64,000 bases of DNA, from positions 11,999,501-12,063,500 of the forward strand of contig NC_084674.1 of NCBI RefSeq assembly GCF_028389875.1, written 5' to 3'. The first letter of the stretch is position 1, and the number at the start of each line of letters is the position of its first letter. This document shows, piece by piece, positions 24,301-49,675 of the stretch. The notes below the pieces were generated by a model that was not told the DNA's origin, ran no database searches, and saw only the letters and a list, made by a program, of their open reading frames with translations. Position numbers and translations under genes: made by a program. This DNA comes from Rhea pennata. Its lineage: Eukaryota; Chordata; Aves; Rheiformes; Rheidae.

Positions 24301-27300
24301 TGTATACAATGTGGAGGATATTTTTCCTTCAGTTATCTAGAACTACATTAACCTTTTTATTAGATTTGAGCCTTGGAGAGAGGTCTTGCACAAGGCGAGG
24401 TTTAGAGCATGATTTCAGATGTCTTCTTTCTCTGAAACTGTAGCTTGACTCATAGCTGTCTGATGAGAATAGATACTTTGTCAGATCCAGTGTGGTTTAT
24501 GGTTTACTAGACTTGCACAAACTCAAGTATTTTGAGTTGTGTCTACCATAAGGGCTGGGGAAAGAGCATCGCGTGTAGAGCTTAGTTCTTCCTTGCAGCT
24601 CTTTGCCACCTCTGAAAATTAAAATGATGTTTTTTTAGATGAGGTAAGAGACTTCTTCTGAAGTAAGTCATGTACCTGCATATATTCTGCCTTGTCTAGT
24701 AAAGCAGCATACAGAAAGATAATCAGTTTGTGGAGCTGGTTAAAATTGTGCAGCTTATCATCAAACAGGCATTTTGGACATTAGATTGAAAAGATGATCG
24801 CACTTGATCTGTGCCTGTCTTCTGAAATGACTTCAGAAAATTTCTATTTCCATTCTTACTCAAGGCTCCCAATTGTCATTACCTTAATGCTAGTATGTGC
24901 TTCTTACAGTGGTCCAAAAAGTCTTGTATTTGTAATTAGTTTAGCCAGGTTAAACAAACACTTTGAAGGAAAATCTAGTGTTTTTTTTTCTTTTTTTTTA
25001 ATATTAAACTATTGTGAATATTAAGCTTGAGTAACTTAAGAGTTGAAGCAGTTGAAGATATTGTACTGTTATGTTTATTTTGGTTAGGTTTCTGGTTTCT
25101 AGCATGTGACACAAGACTAGTTTATCTTGTTTCTGACACTGGATTATCCAAGAAACCCTTAAATACTTCTTAGTCAAAGTTGAGGTTGGTGAAAGGAACT
25201 ATTTAAAACTAAGAATATTTAAGTTTAAAAAAATGAGAGAAATAGAATTTAGGTGGGAAGATAGTTACTGGGAAATCTTTCCAAGTTTCAGTGTTGAAAA
25301 TGTGTAGGATAGCAGAACTAACAGTCAGCAAAGCAGAAAAGAATTTGAGATTTTTTGGGATAAGCAAACTGAGAAATAGATTGCTGGAGGCCTTAAAAGA
25401 GGCTGTAATTTTACCCAGTGTAACTTGCCACAAAGTTTCAAAGCAAAAAGCAGTTATTAAATACCTCAGAGCTCACAGACTATAAAGTTCAGGATATTAA
25501 TATTTACAGACTAAATTTCAAAGTCTTAGTCAGACCATATATTAGTGTTTAACTCTCAGTTCCTAGAAATAACAGCTGTTTGTCAGTGTTTTCTGAAAAA
25601 TTCTTTAGAACAAAATTAACAAATGGTTGTTCATGAAGCACATAGTGAAACTTTTCTATTTGGAGAATATCCTGCCAATTCAGAGACGGTTTGATTTGAA
25701 TTGCCTGGTATTACAATTGCTGGTCATGATACAGCTTTGATTAGGGATTTGTTTAAGGTTGTTGCTCACTTGAGTGTCCTGTGTTTGTTCAATAAGCTAG
25801 ATGCTGATGTGGAGTAAAACCAAATGGCTGAACTGGAGTTGCTTGTAAAGCTTCTGTGTATGTGTTTAACCACCAGTGTCATAAATGATGGCTTTTTGTA
25901 CTTCTGTGGCCTTGAAATATTTCTGGAAATAGATGAGCTTCATTGTGCTCTTTTTACAGTCTGAAAAAAATTATGCATGTGACTACTCAGGAAATGAGTT
26001 GCAAAATCAAAAATAGAAAATGCAATTCCACTTCCCAATTGTATTCTGTAACTCCACAAATAAGTTGGTACTTTGATGCTACCAGAAGGGTGAGCTATAA
26101 GCCTAGCAATTTGTGATATGGTTTGAATGCTATTACTGTAAAAGATGAGTGCTCACTCAGCAATTGGAGTTCATGAGCTGATTGCTGTCTGGGCTTTTAG
26201 TAGTTGTCAGATGGTGCTTAATTATATTGCACTGTTCCAGGCATTTGCTATGTAGTGTTAATTAGTGGTACAGTGTAAATAACACCATAAAGTTGAAAAA
26301 TACCAGCAAGCAATTGGGGCAAATTACTTCTGACAGTCTAAATATCAAAATCACTCTTTTTTAGGGGCATCTGGCTCTGGTCAGAGGAAAAGCAAAGGTG
26401 ATAAAGTAAGCCCTACCAGCTTTTCGTCATCCACTCCTGGCGGTCGACTGGGTGGCAACGTTGTTCTGCCAAATGGAGGGCTGACAATAAGGGACCCTGC
26501 CACTGGAGCACAGTATGTGCAAATTCAGCTCCTTCAGGTAAGGACTGAAGAGGACAGACCTGCTCATCTTCTCTGTTACTTGCTGAAGTTGCCATTTACA
26601 GAGGAATCTTAACTACTGGTGAACTCAGGTACTGCTGCCCACTGTGAGATCTTGAGATCTGCAGTACCTACCATGTCCATTAGGGCAGTTGCTCACCAGA
26701 AACATTCTGTGAAGCTGATAGGAAAACTGGCTTTGGAGAGGTCTGGAAATGCCTGAAAACAGAACTGGTTCAATCATACATCTGCTGAGGTCCAGAACAG
26801 ATGCACTGTAGAAATAAATGAGATGTTTTTATTTGCCTTTAGTACTAACATTTAGTCCAGCCTGGAACATATGGGCCCTGTGAGTATAGGGAACATCTCA
26901 TTCAGTTCCTTAGACTGGAGGATGCTTGAGGCATGAAATGGACTGCAGCAGAACTAGGAGTTTTAATAAGCTTCTATTTTGCATGGGAGAATTGTGATGC
27001 CTCCAAGTATTATAGTTTTCCCCGATTTGAGTAGGCTGTTAGAGCTGCAAAACAGATTTTGCATTCCTGTCCTGAAGTATGAGGTAATAGGGCTTCCAAG
27101 AGAAAAGGACTATTAGCATGCATTAACTTAGGGGATGCATGAGTGTATGACTTTCTACTCTAGTCTTCCCACCTCGCTCCTTCCCCACTCTTAAAATTCT
27201 TGCATTATGCCACCTCTCTCCCATTTAGAAGGTAAGAAAGACTAGCTTCAAAAAATTCCTGGAAAATGAAGTTTTGACCTAAACTGTTACTTCTGTAAAT

Positions 27301-29149
27301 GATTGAAATAAAACTTAAGATTTTTTCTAAAAATACCTGTTAGTCTATGTGGGCTGGATAGTGGGACATGTTGGGCAGCACAGTTTTGGCCAGGTGTGCA
27401 TCTGTGTAGTATCAAGGGAGAAGGTAATTTTATTCCGCTTTATTTGTAATGGCAAGATATGGTAGGGAGAATTCTATGGACAGAGTTCTCCCTATCTCTT
27501 TTTTTCTGGTTCTTGAAGCAGCCAGATATTCAAGCTTTCTTCCTCAAAAACTTTTAGTATTACCATTTGTAACTTTTATATTAAGAACCAGTTGCACAAG
27601 GCATAGTGAAACTTGTAGTCTTTAGCATGTTTCAGAATGTTATGTTTAATGGAAGAAGAACCATTTCTCCCTTACCAGATCTTGCCATTTTTCACAGTTG
27701 ATTGCACTAGGATAGTAGGTTGTACGCTGGGCTAGGCTCAGATATACCTGGTAGCTTTCTGCATACCTTTGTGAATCCAGGCCTTACCATTGAACTGCAG
27801 TGGCTTTATCAGACTTTTTAAGGGTGTGAGGTTCAGTGAAATTTGCTGTATTGTGTTGTGATGCTTGGGAGTCTCATAATTGCACTGTGTTTCTTTCTTC
27901 ACAGGATGATCCTCCAGGAGAGGGAGATTTGCCCTTTCAACTGAGCTCTCAGTCCTCCTCATCGCATTCTCAGCTTACAGTGGATTTACCTGTTCACATA
28001 CTTCAGGTACAGCATTTCAGAGCTGTTGGTTTCTGTTACCTAGCTTGAGAGTGAAGACAGTTTATGGTGAACACTGTGGGGTTTTGCCTAATGGAGATAC
28101 CCTGTTTGCAGTTGGGAATTTAATTTCACTTACAAGAAGTTGTGAGAATTGGAGACCAAGATTTAGATTTATCTTGTATATGTTACCCACCTTTGACACA
28201 TTGTAGGTGGTTGTTTTTCTTCCTCTGTTACTGAGTAATGGATAAGAAATACTACTCATTCATTACTGAAGTGCCCATCCTTGTTTTCCTGATCCCATAT
28301 TGCAGACATTAAATAAGTCAAGAAAGAGGATCAGAATTAATAGGTAACAGACTGCAGGAAGTGTGGGAAGTGGGATATAAATCCTTGAGCATAGATTTTT
28401 TTTTGAAATAGGCATCAAAATATGAAAGGAAGTTAAATCAGAAAGTCTGGTCACAATGTATAAAATACTTTGTATTTTATACTTTGTACCTCTTTGCCTT
28501 GGTGTTTGCTGAGTGTCAGTGGAGATTCAGTTGTTTGAACACAGAAAGCTTCATACATGAAGGTAGCTTATTGTCTTTGCTGTTCCAGCAAACTGTGTGT
28601 CAGTGAGTATGAACAGCTGAGAACCAAGCAGCAATGAAAGATTAGCACGTGCGCAAAACAGATTTTCTGCTTGACCATACGGGGCTTTGTGTTTGATAGA
28701 CTCTGCAATGCAGTATTCTCAGCAAAAGTGCTTTCCCTCGATAGAGAAGTACCTTACTATAATAAATCTAAAAATACAAGAGTACTAGGATAGTTGGCCA
28801 TGGTGGAGAGTTATCAGAGGAAAAGCAAGTAGTTGATGTTAATTTATCTCCTTCAATAATACTCATCTGAAGTATCCAAAGGAAAACTGGAGTGGCTCTG
28901 CTTGAGTGGGTCCCCGAAGTAGGAAAGCTTTGGGTTTCCCCTAAACCTTTCAGAGCATTTCTCTGACCTTGGATAAATTTCAAGGTAACCGTACTGATGA
29001 GCATTAAGAGCATCTAGAAGTGAAAGCACTGAACTCTTCATGCTGTCTGTTTGCTTTAACAGGAGCCACACAATTCCACTGAAGATGATGCAGGTTCTGA
29101 TAACTCTCAATTCACTGGAAGCACAATAAACCTACAGGATCTGGAATGA
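17242..29149 (+). CDS. ZXDC: ZXDC, ZXD family zinc finger protein C (complete, 10 coding exons)
   Basis: ZXDC is a nuclear C2H2 zinc-finger regulator; the human protein forms a complex with ZXDA, binds CIITA and supports MHC class II and myeloid gene transcription. Exons: 17242-18352, 18481-18633, 19738-19816, 19947-20077, 21516-21686, 22402-23087, 23802-23886, 26365-26537, 27905-28006 and 29063-29149. They total 2778 nt, 925 residues (human 858), with every junction in phase. A Pro/Ala-rich N-terminus (1-225) is followed by ten C2H2 fingers at about 229-253, 275, 305, 335, 365, 396, 426, 456, 486 and 519-544. A Ser/Thr-rich activating C-terminus ends in STINLQDLE. The start ATG at 17242 has A at -3 and G at +4 and aligns with the human start (both soon reach a QHGG motif). 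An in-frame ATG 95 codons upstream is weaker. The extra length sits mostly in the low-complexity N-terminus. Confidence 0.97.
18353..18480 (+). other. ZXDC: ZXDC intron 1 (128 bp, contains (GGA)n)
   Basis: A very short GC-rich intron with a (GGA)11-type repeat at about 18386-18418. The exon 1 reading frame continues through it for 42 codons, mainly Gly and Pro, and stops at the TAG that forms the acceptor (18478-18480). Confidence 0.9.
18481..18633 (+). CDS. ZXDC: ZXDC coding exon 2 (fingers 5-6)
   Basis: Acceptor ctgcctag, donor gtagtc. It completes finger 5 (CERTFITVSALFSHNRAH) and encodes finger 6 (FSCSFPGCNKQYDKACRL, then KIHMRSHTG), nearly identical to human. Confidence 0.96.
19738..19816 (+). 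CDS. ZXDC: ZXDC coding exon 3 (finger 7)
   Basis: Acceptor gcttaag, donor gtagtc. It encodes (G)ERPFICDFEGCGWSFTS, then MSKLLRHK(R). The final Arg codon is split AG|G. Confidence 0.95.
19947..20077 (+). CDS. ZXDC: ZXDC coding exon 4 (finger 8, finger 9 start)
   Basis: Acceptor ccttgtag, donor gtattt. It encodes KHEDDRRFMCPVEGCGKS, then FTRAEHLKGHSITHLGTKP and FECPVE(G), the most conserved block with human ZXDC. Confidence 0.96.
21516..21686 (+). CDS. ZXDC: ZXDC coding exon 5 (fingers 9-10)
   Basis: Acceptor cttgcag, donor gtaatg. It encodes (G)CCAKFSARSSLYIHSKKH and finger 10 (RCPISSCNKLFTSKHSM, then KTHMVKQH). The exit phase gives G|AT (Asp) with exon 6. Confidence 0.96.
22402..23087 (+). 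CDS. ZXDC: ZXDC coding exon 6 (Ser/Thr-rich activation region)
   Basis: Acceptor ttctattccag, donor gtatgt. It starts DLLTQLEATSSLTPSSELTS and covers the transcription-activating region of the human protein. It contains NSGIVTIDVASVGSTLGGNL and a PTKVERN segment at residues 725-731, which aligns with the reported SUMO site of human ZXDC. Confidence 0.96.
23802..23886 (+). CDS. ZXDC: ZXDC coding exon 7
   Basis: Acceptor tttttaatag, donor gtgaga. It encodes ESCGSARTDYRAIQLAKKRK, then QKGNGSST, matching human ESGGSARTDYRAIQLAKEKK. The basic KKRKQK cluster may act as a nuclear localisation signal. Confidence 0.94.
26365..26537 (+). CDS. ZXDC: ZXDC coding exon 8
   Basis: Acceptor cttttttag, donor gtaagg. 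It is the least conserved exon: (G)ASGSGQRKSKGDKVSPTS..., a Gly/Ser-rich stretch, then GAQYVQIQLLQ, which aligns with human GAQGVQVQLVQ. The phase fit on both sides supports it. Confidence 0.92.
27905..28006 (+). CDS. ZXDC: ZXDC coding exon 9
   Basis: Acceptor cttcacag, donor gtacag. It encodes DDPPGEGDLPFQLSSQSS, a Ser-rich run, then LTVDLPVHILQ (human LTVDLPVYVLQ). Phase 0 on both sides. Confidence 0.95.
29063..29149 (+). CDS. ZXDC: ZXDC coding exon 10 and stop
   Basis: Acceptor ctttaacag. It encodes EPHNSTEDDAGSDNSQFTGS and TINLQDLE, then TGA at 29147-29149. The end matches human FPGSTINLQDLQ. Confidence 0.95.
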   Translation, partial: EPHNSTEDDAGSDNSQFTGSTINLQDLE

Positions 29150-31239
29150 CCATTATTAAGAACAGTTACTTGAAAACAAATCAGGCAATCGTGTTTTGGC
29201 AGAGATAAGTGTGGGTCTTTTTCCAAGGAAACTATGAAAACTAGGAGTACTGGATTATGGTTGCACTCTTTGCAATTTGCTAAGGAAAGTTACAGCTGAA
29301 AGGTTTTTCTTAAAATATGTAAATTCTACTTGATGTGCCTGTGTAAGATACTCCGTCTGCCTGGTGGTCAGAGAGACTGAGGCAGGCTGCTGTACAGTGT
29401 TGTTTCAGGGAGAAGTACTGTATTACACTTCAAACTGAGGTAATATTTACTGTTTTCACAGGAAAGCAAGTATTCTGCAGCTAACATATACAAATTTATA
29501 ATCCTGACAATAACAGTTCAAACTTTCCTTCTGTTGGTCTCCGGTTGGAGCCAGTGACATTGAGGAATTAAGAGCAAATCTTGCAGGTGTTTTCCATTAG
29601 AAAAAAAAAATTGTTTAGCCCCTGTTCGTTGGCAGAAAACTGGAATAAAATATCATATCTAACAAAATTAACATACAATGCCATGAAAATGAGATGCTCC
29701 AAAATCTTTGTTTTAGAAAACTAGATTCTAAATGTTAACTTAGCTGTGAATCAGTGTGTAGCTCATGTTGAGTTTCTCCCTTTCTTTGCTCCTACTTCCC
29801 AAATAATCTGCTGAATTCTTCCAGCAACACTTGAAAAATGAAACTGCAATAGAGCTGTATTCACTGTAAGTGATTACCTAAAAGTCCAACAGCATCTGAG
29901 AGAGGTTAGTTATCTTTGTGTTCCCTTTTTGGGAGGAATGTTGATGGTCACTTAAATTTAAGCACCTTGATTATATCTCATACATAAACTGCTGCCAAGT
30001 TACCTGTAAACTGGCCACTATTTTTTTTTTCCGTTTGAACACTGTTCAACGCTTGTTCTTTAGTGATATCCCAGAATATCATGTGAGCCTGGAGCTTCCA
30101 GCTGGTTTACAGAATATGCAGTTGTTAGACAGTTTTGGGAGGGGCAAAAAATTGTTACCTAGGAAGATTTGCCCCCTTGAGAAACTGCAGTTTCTAGTGG
30201 GGGGGTGGGATGGGGAGGGAAAGGGAGGTTGTATGTACTTAACCTGGATTGCATACACCTAAATAAGCATAACGTTGTATAGAAGAAGAAACCCTTTGGT
30301 TACATTTTAAGGCAGTAATATAAATGTTTCTTATGGTGGTGTCCTGAATGCCTATAAAATATTATGTATAGGAGTTTGATAAAAGGGTGTATGTACTGTT
30401 TTTTATTCTCAATGAGGTGTGTGTGTGTATGCACGTATGTGTATATTTTTTACAAAATAACGTCATGCAGAAGAACATTGTGATCTTTCTAATCTTGCAC
30501 ATATTTATTTATTTTACAGTTATACTGATGTTGAATTCACCTGAGGTCATTCAGAAATGCTTTTACTTCCTGTGCCTTTTGAACTATGTATGTGTCCAGA
30601 TAAATGCTTTTGTTGAAGACTTGAAAAAAAAAAGGATACAGGTTACAGTCAACTTCAGATCCTGATTTGTAGGCAGTGTTTTATTCTCTGGTTGAACCAG
30701 TTTTATTTTTCTATCTTCAGCTTCAGTAATTGAGTGTTAGGGTCTCTGTTCTTCTCATCCTGAATTTGCAGCTTAAGTCCAGGGAATTTCTTAACCCTCT
30801 CAGGAAGGGTTTCCAAACCAAACTAATTGGTAGGGGAGATCTTCTATCTAATGGCTGGAGTCCGCTCCTGAGAGGTAGAAGGGTTGAGGAGGAATCTTGT
30901 TGAAGGGACAACTGGGTCTTCTCCAGCAGTCACCATGCTCTCCCGGGAAGCTGAGACTCCTCAAACTCCTGATGCCTGCATTATTCTATTCTCAAGGACC
31001 ATACCAGTTCTCAATCTAATAAAATGGCCAAGGAACACTCCATCTTTTTATGGGACTTGCAACTGAATCTTCTACTTCTGAAAATGTACCTCACTGAGCT
31101 TTGTAAATGAATGTAAAGTGCTAACCTCTTGGGGCTGAAAATTGGATCACTTGGCTTGAAGTCCATTGCTGGCAATGGATACCTGAAGAACTGCTGGTGC
31201 AAAAGGGTTAATAAAGCTTTTTTTTTTTTTTTTTTTTTA
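29150..31239 (+). other. ZXDC: ZXDC 3' UTR
   Basis: Region from the stop to a strong distal poly(A) signal. It has candidate AATAAA hexamers at 29644-29649, 31018-31023 and 31210-31215, which could give UTRs of about 0.5, 1.9 and 2.1 kb. No conserved coding frame is present. The boundaries are inferred. Confidence 0.6.
31210..31215 (+). terminator. ZXDC: Distal ZXDC poly(A) signal (AATAAA) followed by T21
   Basis: AATAAA is followed two bases later by a 21-T tract (31218-31238), a U-rich downstream element. It is the last canonical + strand hexamer I found before the antisense gene. Confidence 0.5.
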
Positions 31240-31845
31240 TGGTCACTTTGTCACTGGTAGTGTTATTGGTGTGGATACGTCTGATATAAAGCTAATGGTC
31301 AACAGCTTGCTTTTTGCAGACCTTTTATTTTTTTTTCCTTTGAGAATTCCCCCCCCCCCCAAATTGATTGTGAGATGGAGTCTATAATGAAACCCATCCC
31401 TCCCACTCCTTTGGATTAAAATGCTGCTTTCATTTTTATAGTCACTTCCCAGCTTGGTTTTTATAATAACTGTCTGACAGGTGCTTAGCTTAGTTTTGCT
31501 GTAAGAAAGATTGTTACTTAAGAATATGATAAATTCTACTCGTCAGGTTTGTATGGATGTTGCTATTTGTTTCAAAAGCTGAATGAGAAAAGCCTTGCTG
31601 CTAGCAGGAACCTGAGAAACAAAATGAAGGAGAGTTTTAATTTACTTTCTTAGATGAATAATCAGCATAGAAAAATAAATGATTATCTGGGATCTTGGGG
31701 CAGGAGAAGGTAGGGAATTTGTGGGGCTGAGAAGTTGATAATCAAACAGAACAGATGAAGTAGACCCTTAACGGACCGTACATGTACAGAATACAGTTTT
31801 CTAAAACCTTATCAACTCTACACTTTGTGATTAAGGCTGTGCCTG
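31240..31845 (-). other. CFAP100: ZXDC-CFAP100 convergent junction and CFAP100 3' UTR
   Basis: The CFAP100 stop is at 31846-31848 on the minus strand, so its 3' UTR runs down from 31845. A minus-strand AATAAA (TTTATT at 31324-31329) is the best candidate signal, giving a UTR of about 0.5 kb that ends within about 100 bp of the distal ZXDC signal. A C12 tract lies at 31349-31360. Confidence 0.5.
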
Positions 31846-48167
<16,322 letters not shown>

Positions 48168-48180
48168 CTTTGATCCTGCC

Positions 48181-49536
48181 CTAAAGAAAACCATAAACAA
48201 ATCAATAAATTAGGACCTGCCAATAGGTGATGTGTTTCCTACTGTCTGTGTCTCTGTAGTTGCCCAATTAGTATCTTATTCTTCAGCAGTATTAAACTTT
48301 TACTTTTGAAGAGATACAGAGACTAGGGCAGAATTCAGGCTGTGTAAATGTGGCCCACACTTTTTTCTGCTTTTTCATTTCTTGAAATACCTTTCCAAAA
48401 GCCTCTTTGACTGGTCATTTAGTTTTCTTGTCTCTCTGAACATGGATGTAATTTCATGGGATTTCTGTTTCCTCCCCATCCGTGTTGTGGTGCAACATAA
48501 CCCCTGCTGATGTGGTGAGTTTGGAGAAACTCCAGCAGGGAAAGGGTAGGAAGGCAGTCAAACACCTGCTTGCGTTTGGTTGGATGCACATTATGAAATA
48601 TGCAGAGCAGTTGTAGCAAACAGTGCTCTTGGTGCACACCTTGATTTATGTAATCTAAAACCTCACTGATTTTGTTTATGCGGTTGATTGTTTTTGATTT
48701 CTGCTGAAGAGAATAGGATTAAAAAGCAGGAATATAGAGAAGATACTGACATACGGAAAATCATTCATCAGTGACGTTCCCAGGGATAAATAGTGCTTTA
48801 TTATACATTTAGCAAAGTATAAGAATCTCTTTTTCTAAGATTAATTTGTAAGTATTAATTTTGTTTTAAGGTATTTTTGGTTTGAGATTGTTTGAACTTT
48901 TTGAAAATAATGCCACAAGCTACAGACATACCAGTTGTGCTGACTATATTTATCAAGCTCTATAATATACATAAAAATTGCTTTCTTGGTAGAATCATTT
49001 GGCATATATTTCACTACCTCTGACATTTTATGTCTCAGTAGCTGCATACCAATAGCAGTAGTATGTGAATCAATGGATAAGGCATTCATGGTTTTAACTG
49101 ATACGTTTATCCAGAGCTTTTTGCTAGCATCAGACTGCTGTGCAGAAAAAAAACCCAAAGCAGACATGCAAACAATTCTTAATATAATATAATAAAATCC
49201 ATTACCATGTTCCCAGAGCACTGAATAAGCATATGCTTTACATACTCAAATAATTTAAGCAATCCTATCATTTGTAGAGAGGACTCGTTATGCTCACAAG
49301 GAAATCATTCCAGGTTTTGACCTATGGAGCAACTGTTGTAAGGACAGATGTGTCCAATTTCCAGACACGCGTACCCCCTCACTCACGCATGGAGAAGTAA
49401 ATTGTTAGTGCGTGTGATTTCCTAGTGAAACACATCAGTTCCTCCACTTGTCTTAATGAAAAGTCCTATTTGATATTGAAAACAGAAAACAAATTGCTGC
49501 AATGTTCTCTCGCTTTATTATTTTTTGGCTTCTCAC
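48181..49536 (-). other. CFAP100: CFAP100 predicted 5' UTR intron
   Basis: A good minus-strand acceptor (48181 side) and a good donor (gtgaga, complement of 49531-49536) would bound a 1.36-kb intron in the 5' UTR. The AT-rich interior has a 126-codon minus-strand open frame (48841-49221) without family resemblance. Confidence 0.5.
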
Positions 49537-49650
49537 CCAAAGGAGACCTCCCAGTGCTCTTCTCCACTGACAGCCTTGGCGGGACACAGCCCAGTCGGTG
49601 AGGGGACGCGGACACCCTGCACACCCGGCTCCGCTGGCGCTTTTGTCCTT
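49537..49650 (-). other. CFAP100: Predicted non-coding first exon of CFAP100
   Basis: GC-rich, CpG-containing sequence that ends on the minus strand at the donor TGG|GTGAGA and contains no ATG on that strand. It lies just downstream of the FOX/X-box element in CFAP100 orientation. The upstream limit (transcription start) is a guess. Confidence 0.4.
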
Positions 49651-49654
49651 CTCG

Positions 49655-49675
49655 TGTTTGTGCTGTCATGGAAAC
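49655..49675. promoter_or_regulatory. CFAP100: FOX site abutting an RFX X-box, candidate CFAP100 ciliary promoter
   Basis: TGTTTGT at 49655-49661 is a forkhead (FOXJ1-type) core. The adjoining GCTGTCATGGAAAC at 49662-49675 fits every position of the X-box consensus RYYNYYATRRNRAC. RFX factors and FOXJ1 jointly drive motile-cilia genes. The position, about 1.5 kb upstream of the first coding exon and beside a predicted first exon, fits the CFAP100 promoter. Confidence 0.55.

Larger units (their letters stand above)
18634..29062 (+). other. ZXDC: ZXDC introns 2-9
   Basis: Introns lie between the exons listed separately; the longest are intron 7 (23887-26364, 2.5 kb), intron 4 (20078-21515) and intron 8 (26538-27904). 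They are AT-rich and single-copy, with a C13 tract at 18954-18966, a GT run near 19,862 and an A16 tract at 20743-20758. No transposon or nested gene is recognised. Intron 6 holds AATAAA hexamers at 23358 and 23677. Confidence 0.85.

Noticed and set aside
48841-49221. 126-codon minus-strand open frame upstream of CFAP100
   Set aside because: It is AT-rich, lies within the predicted 5' UTR intron, and has no recognisable family. It is likely chance.
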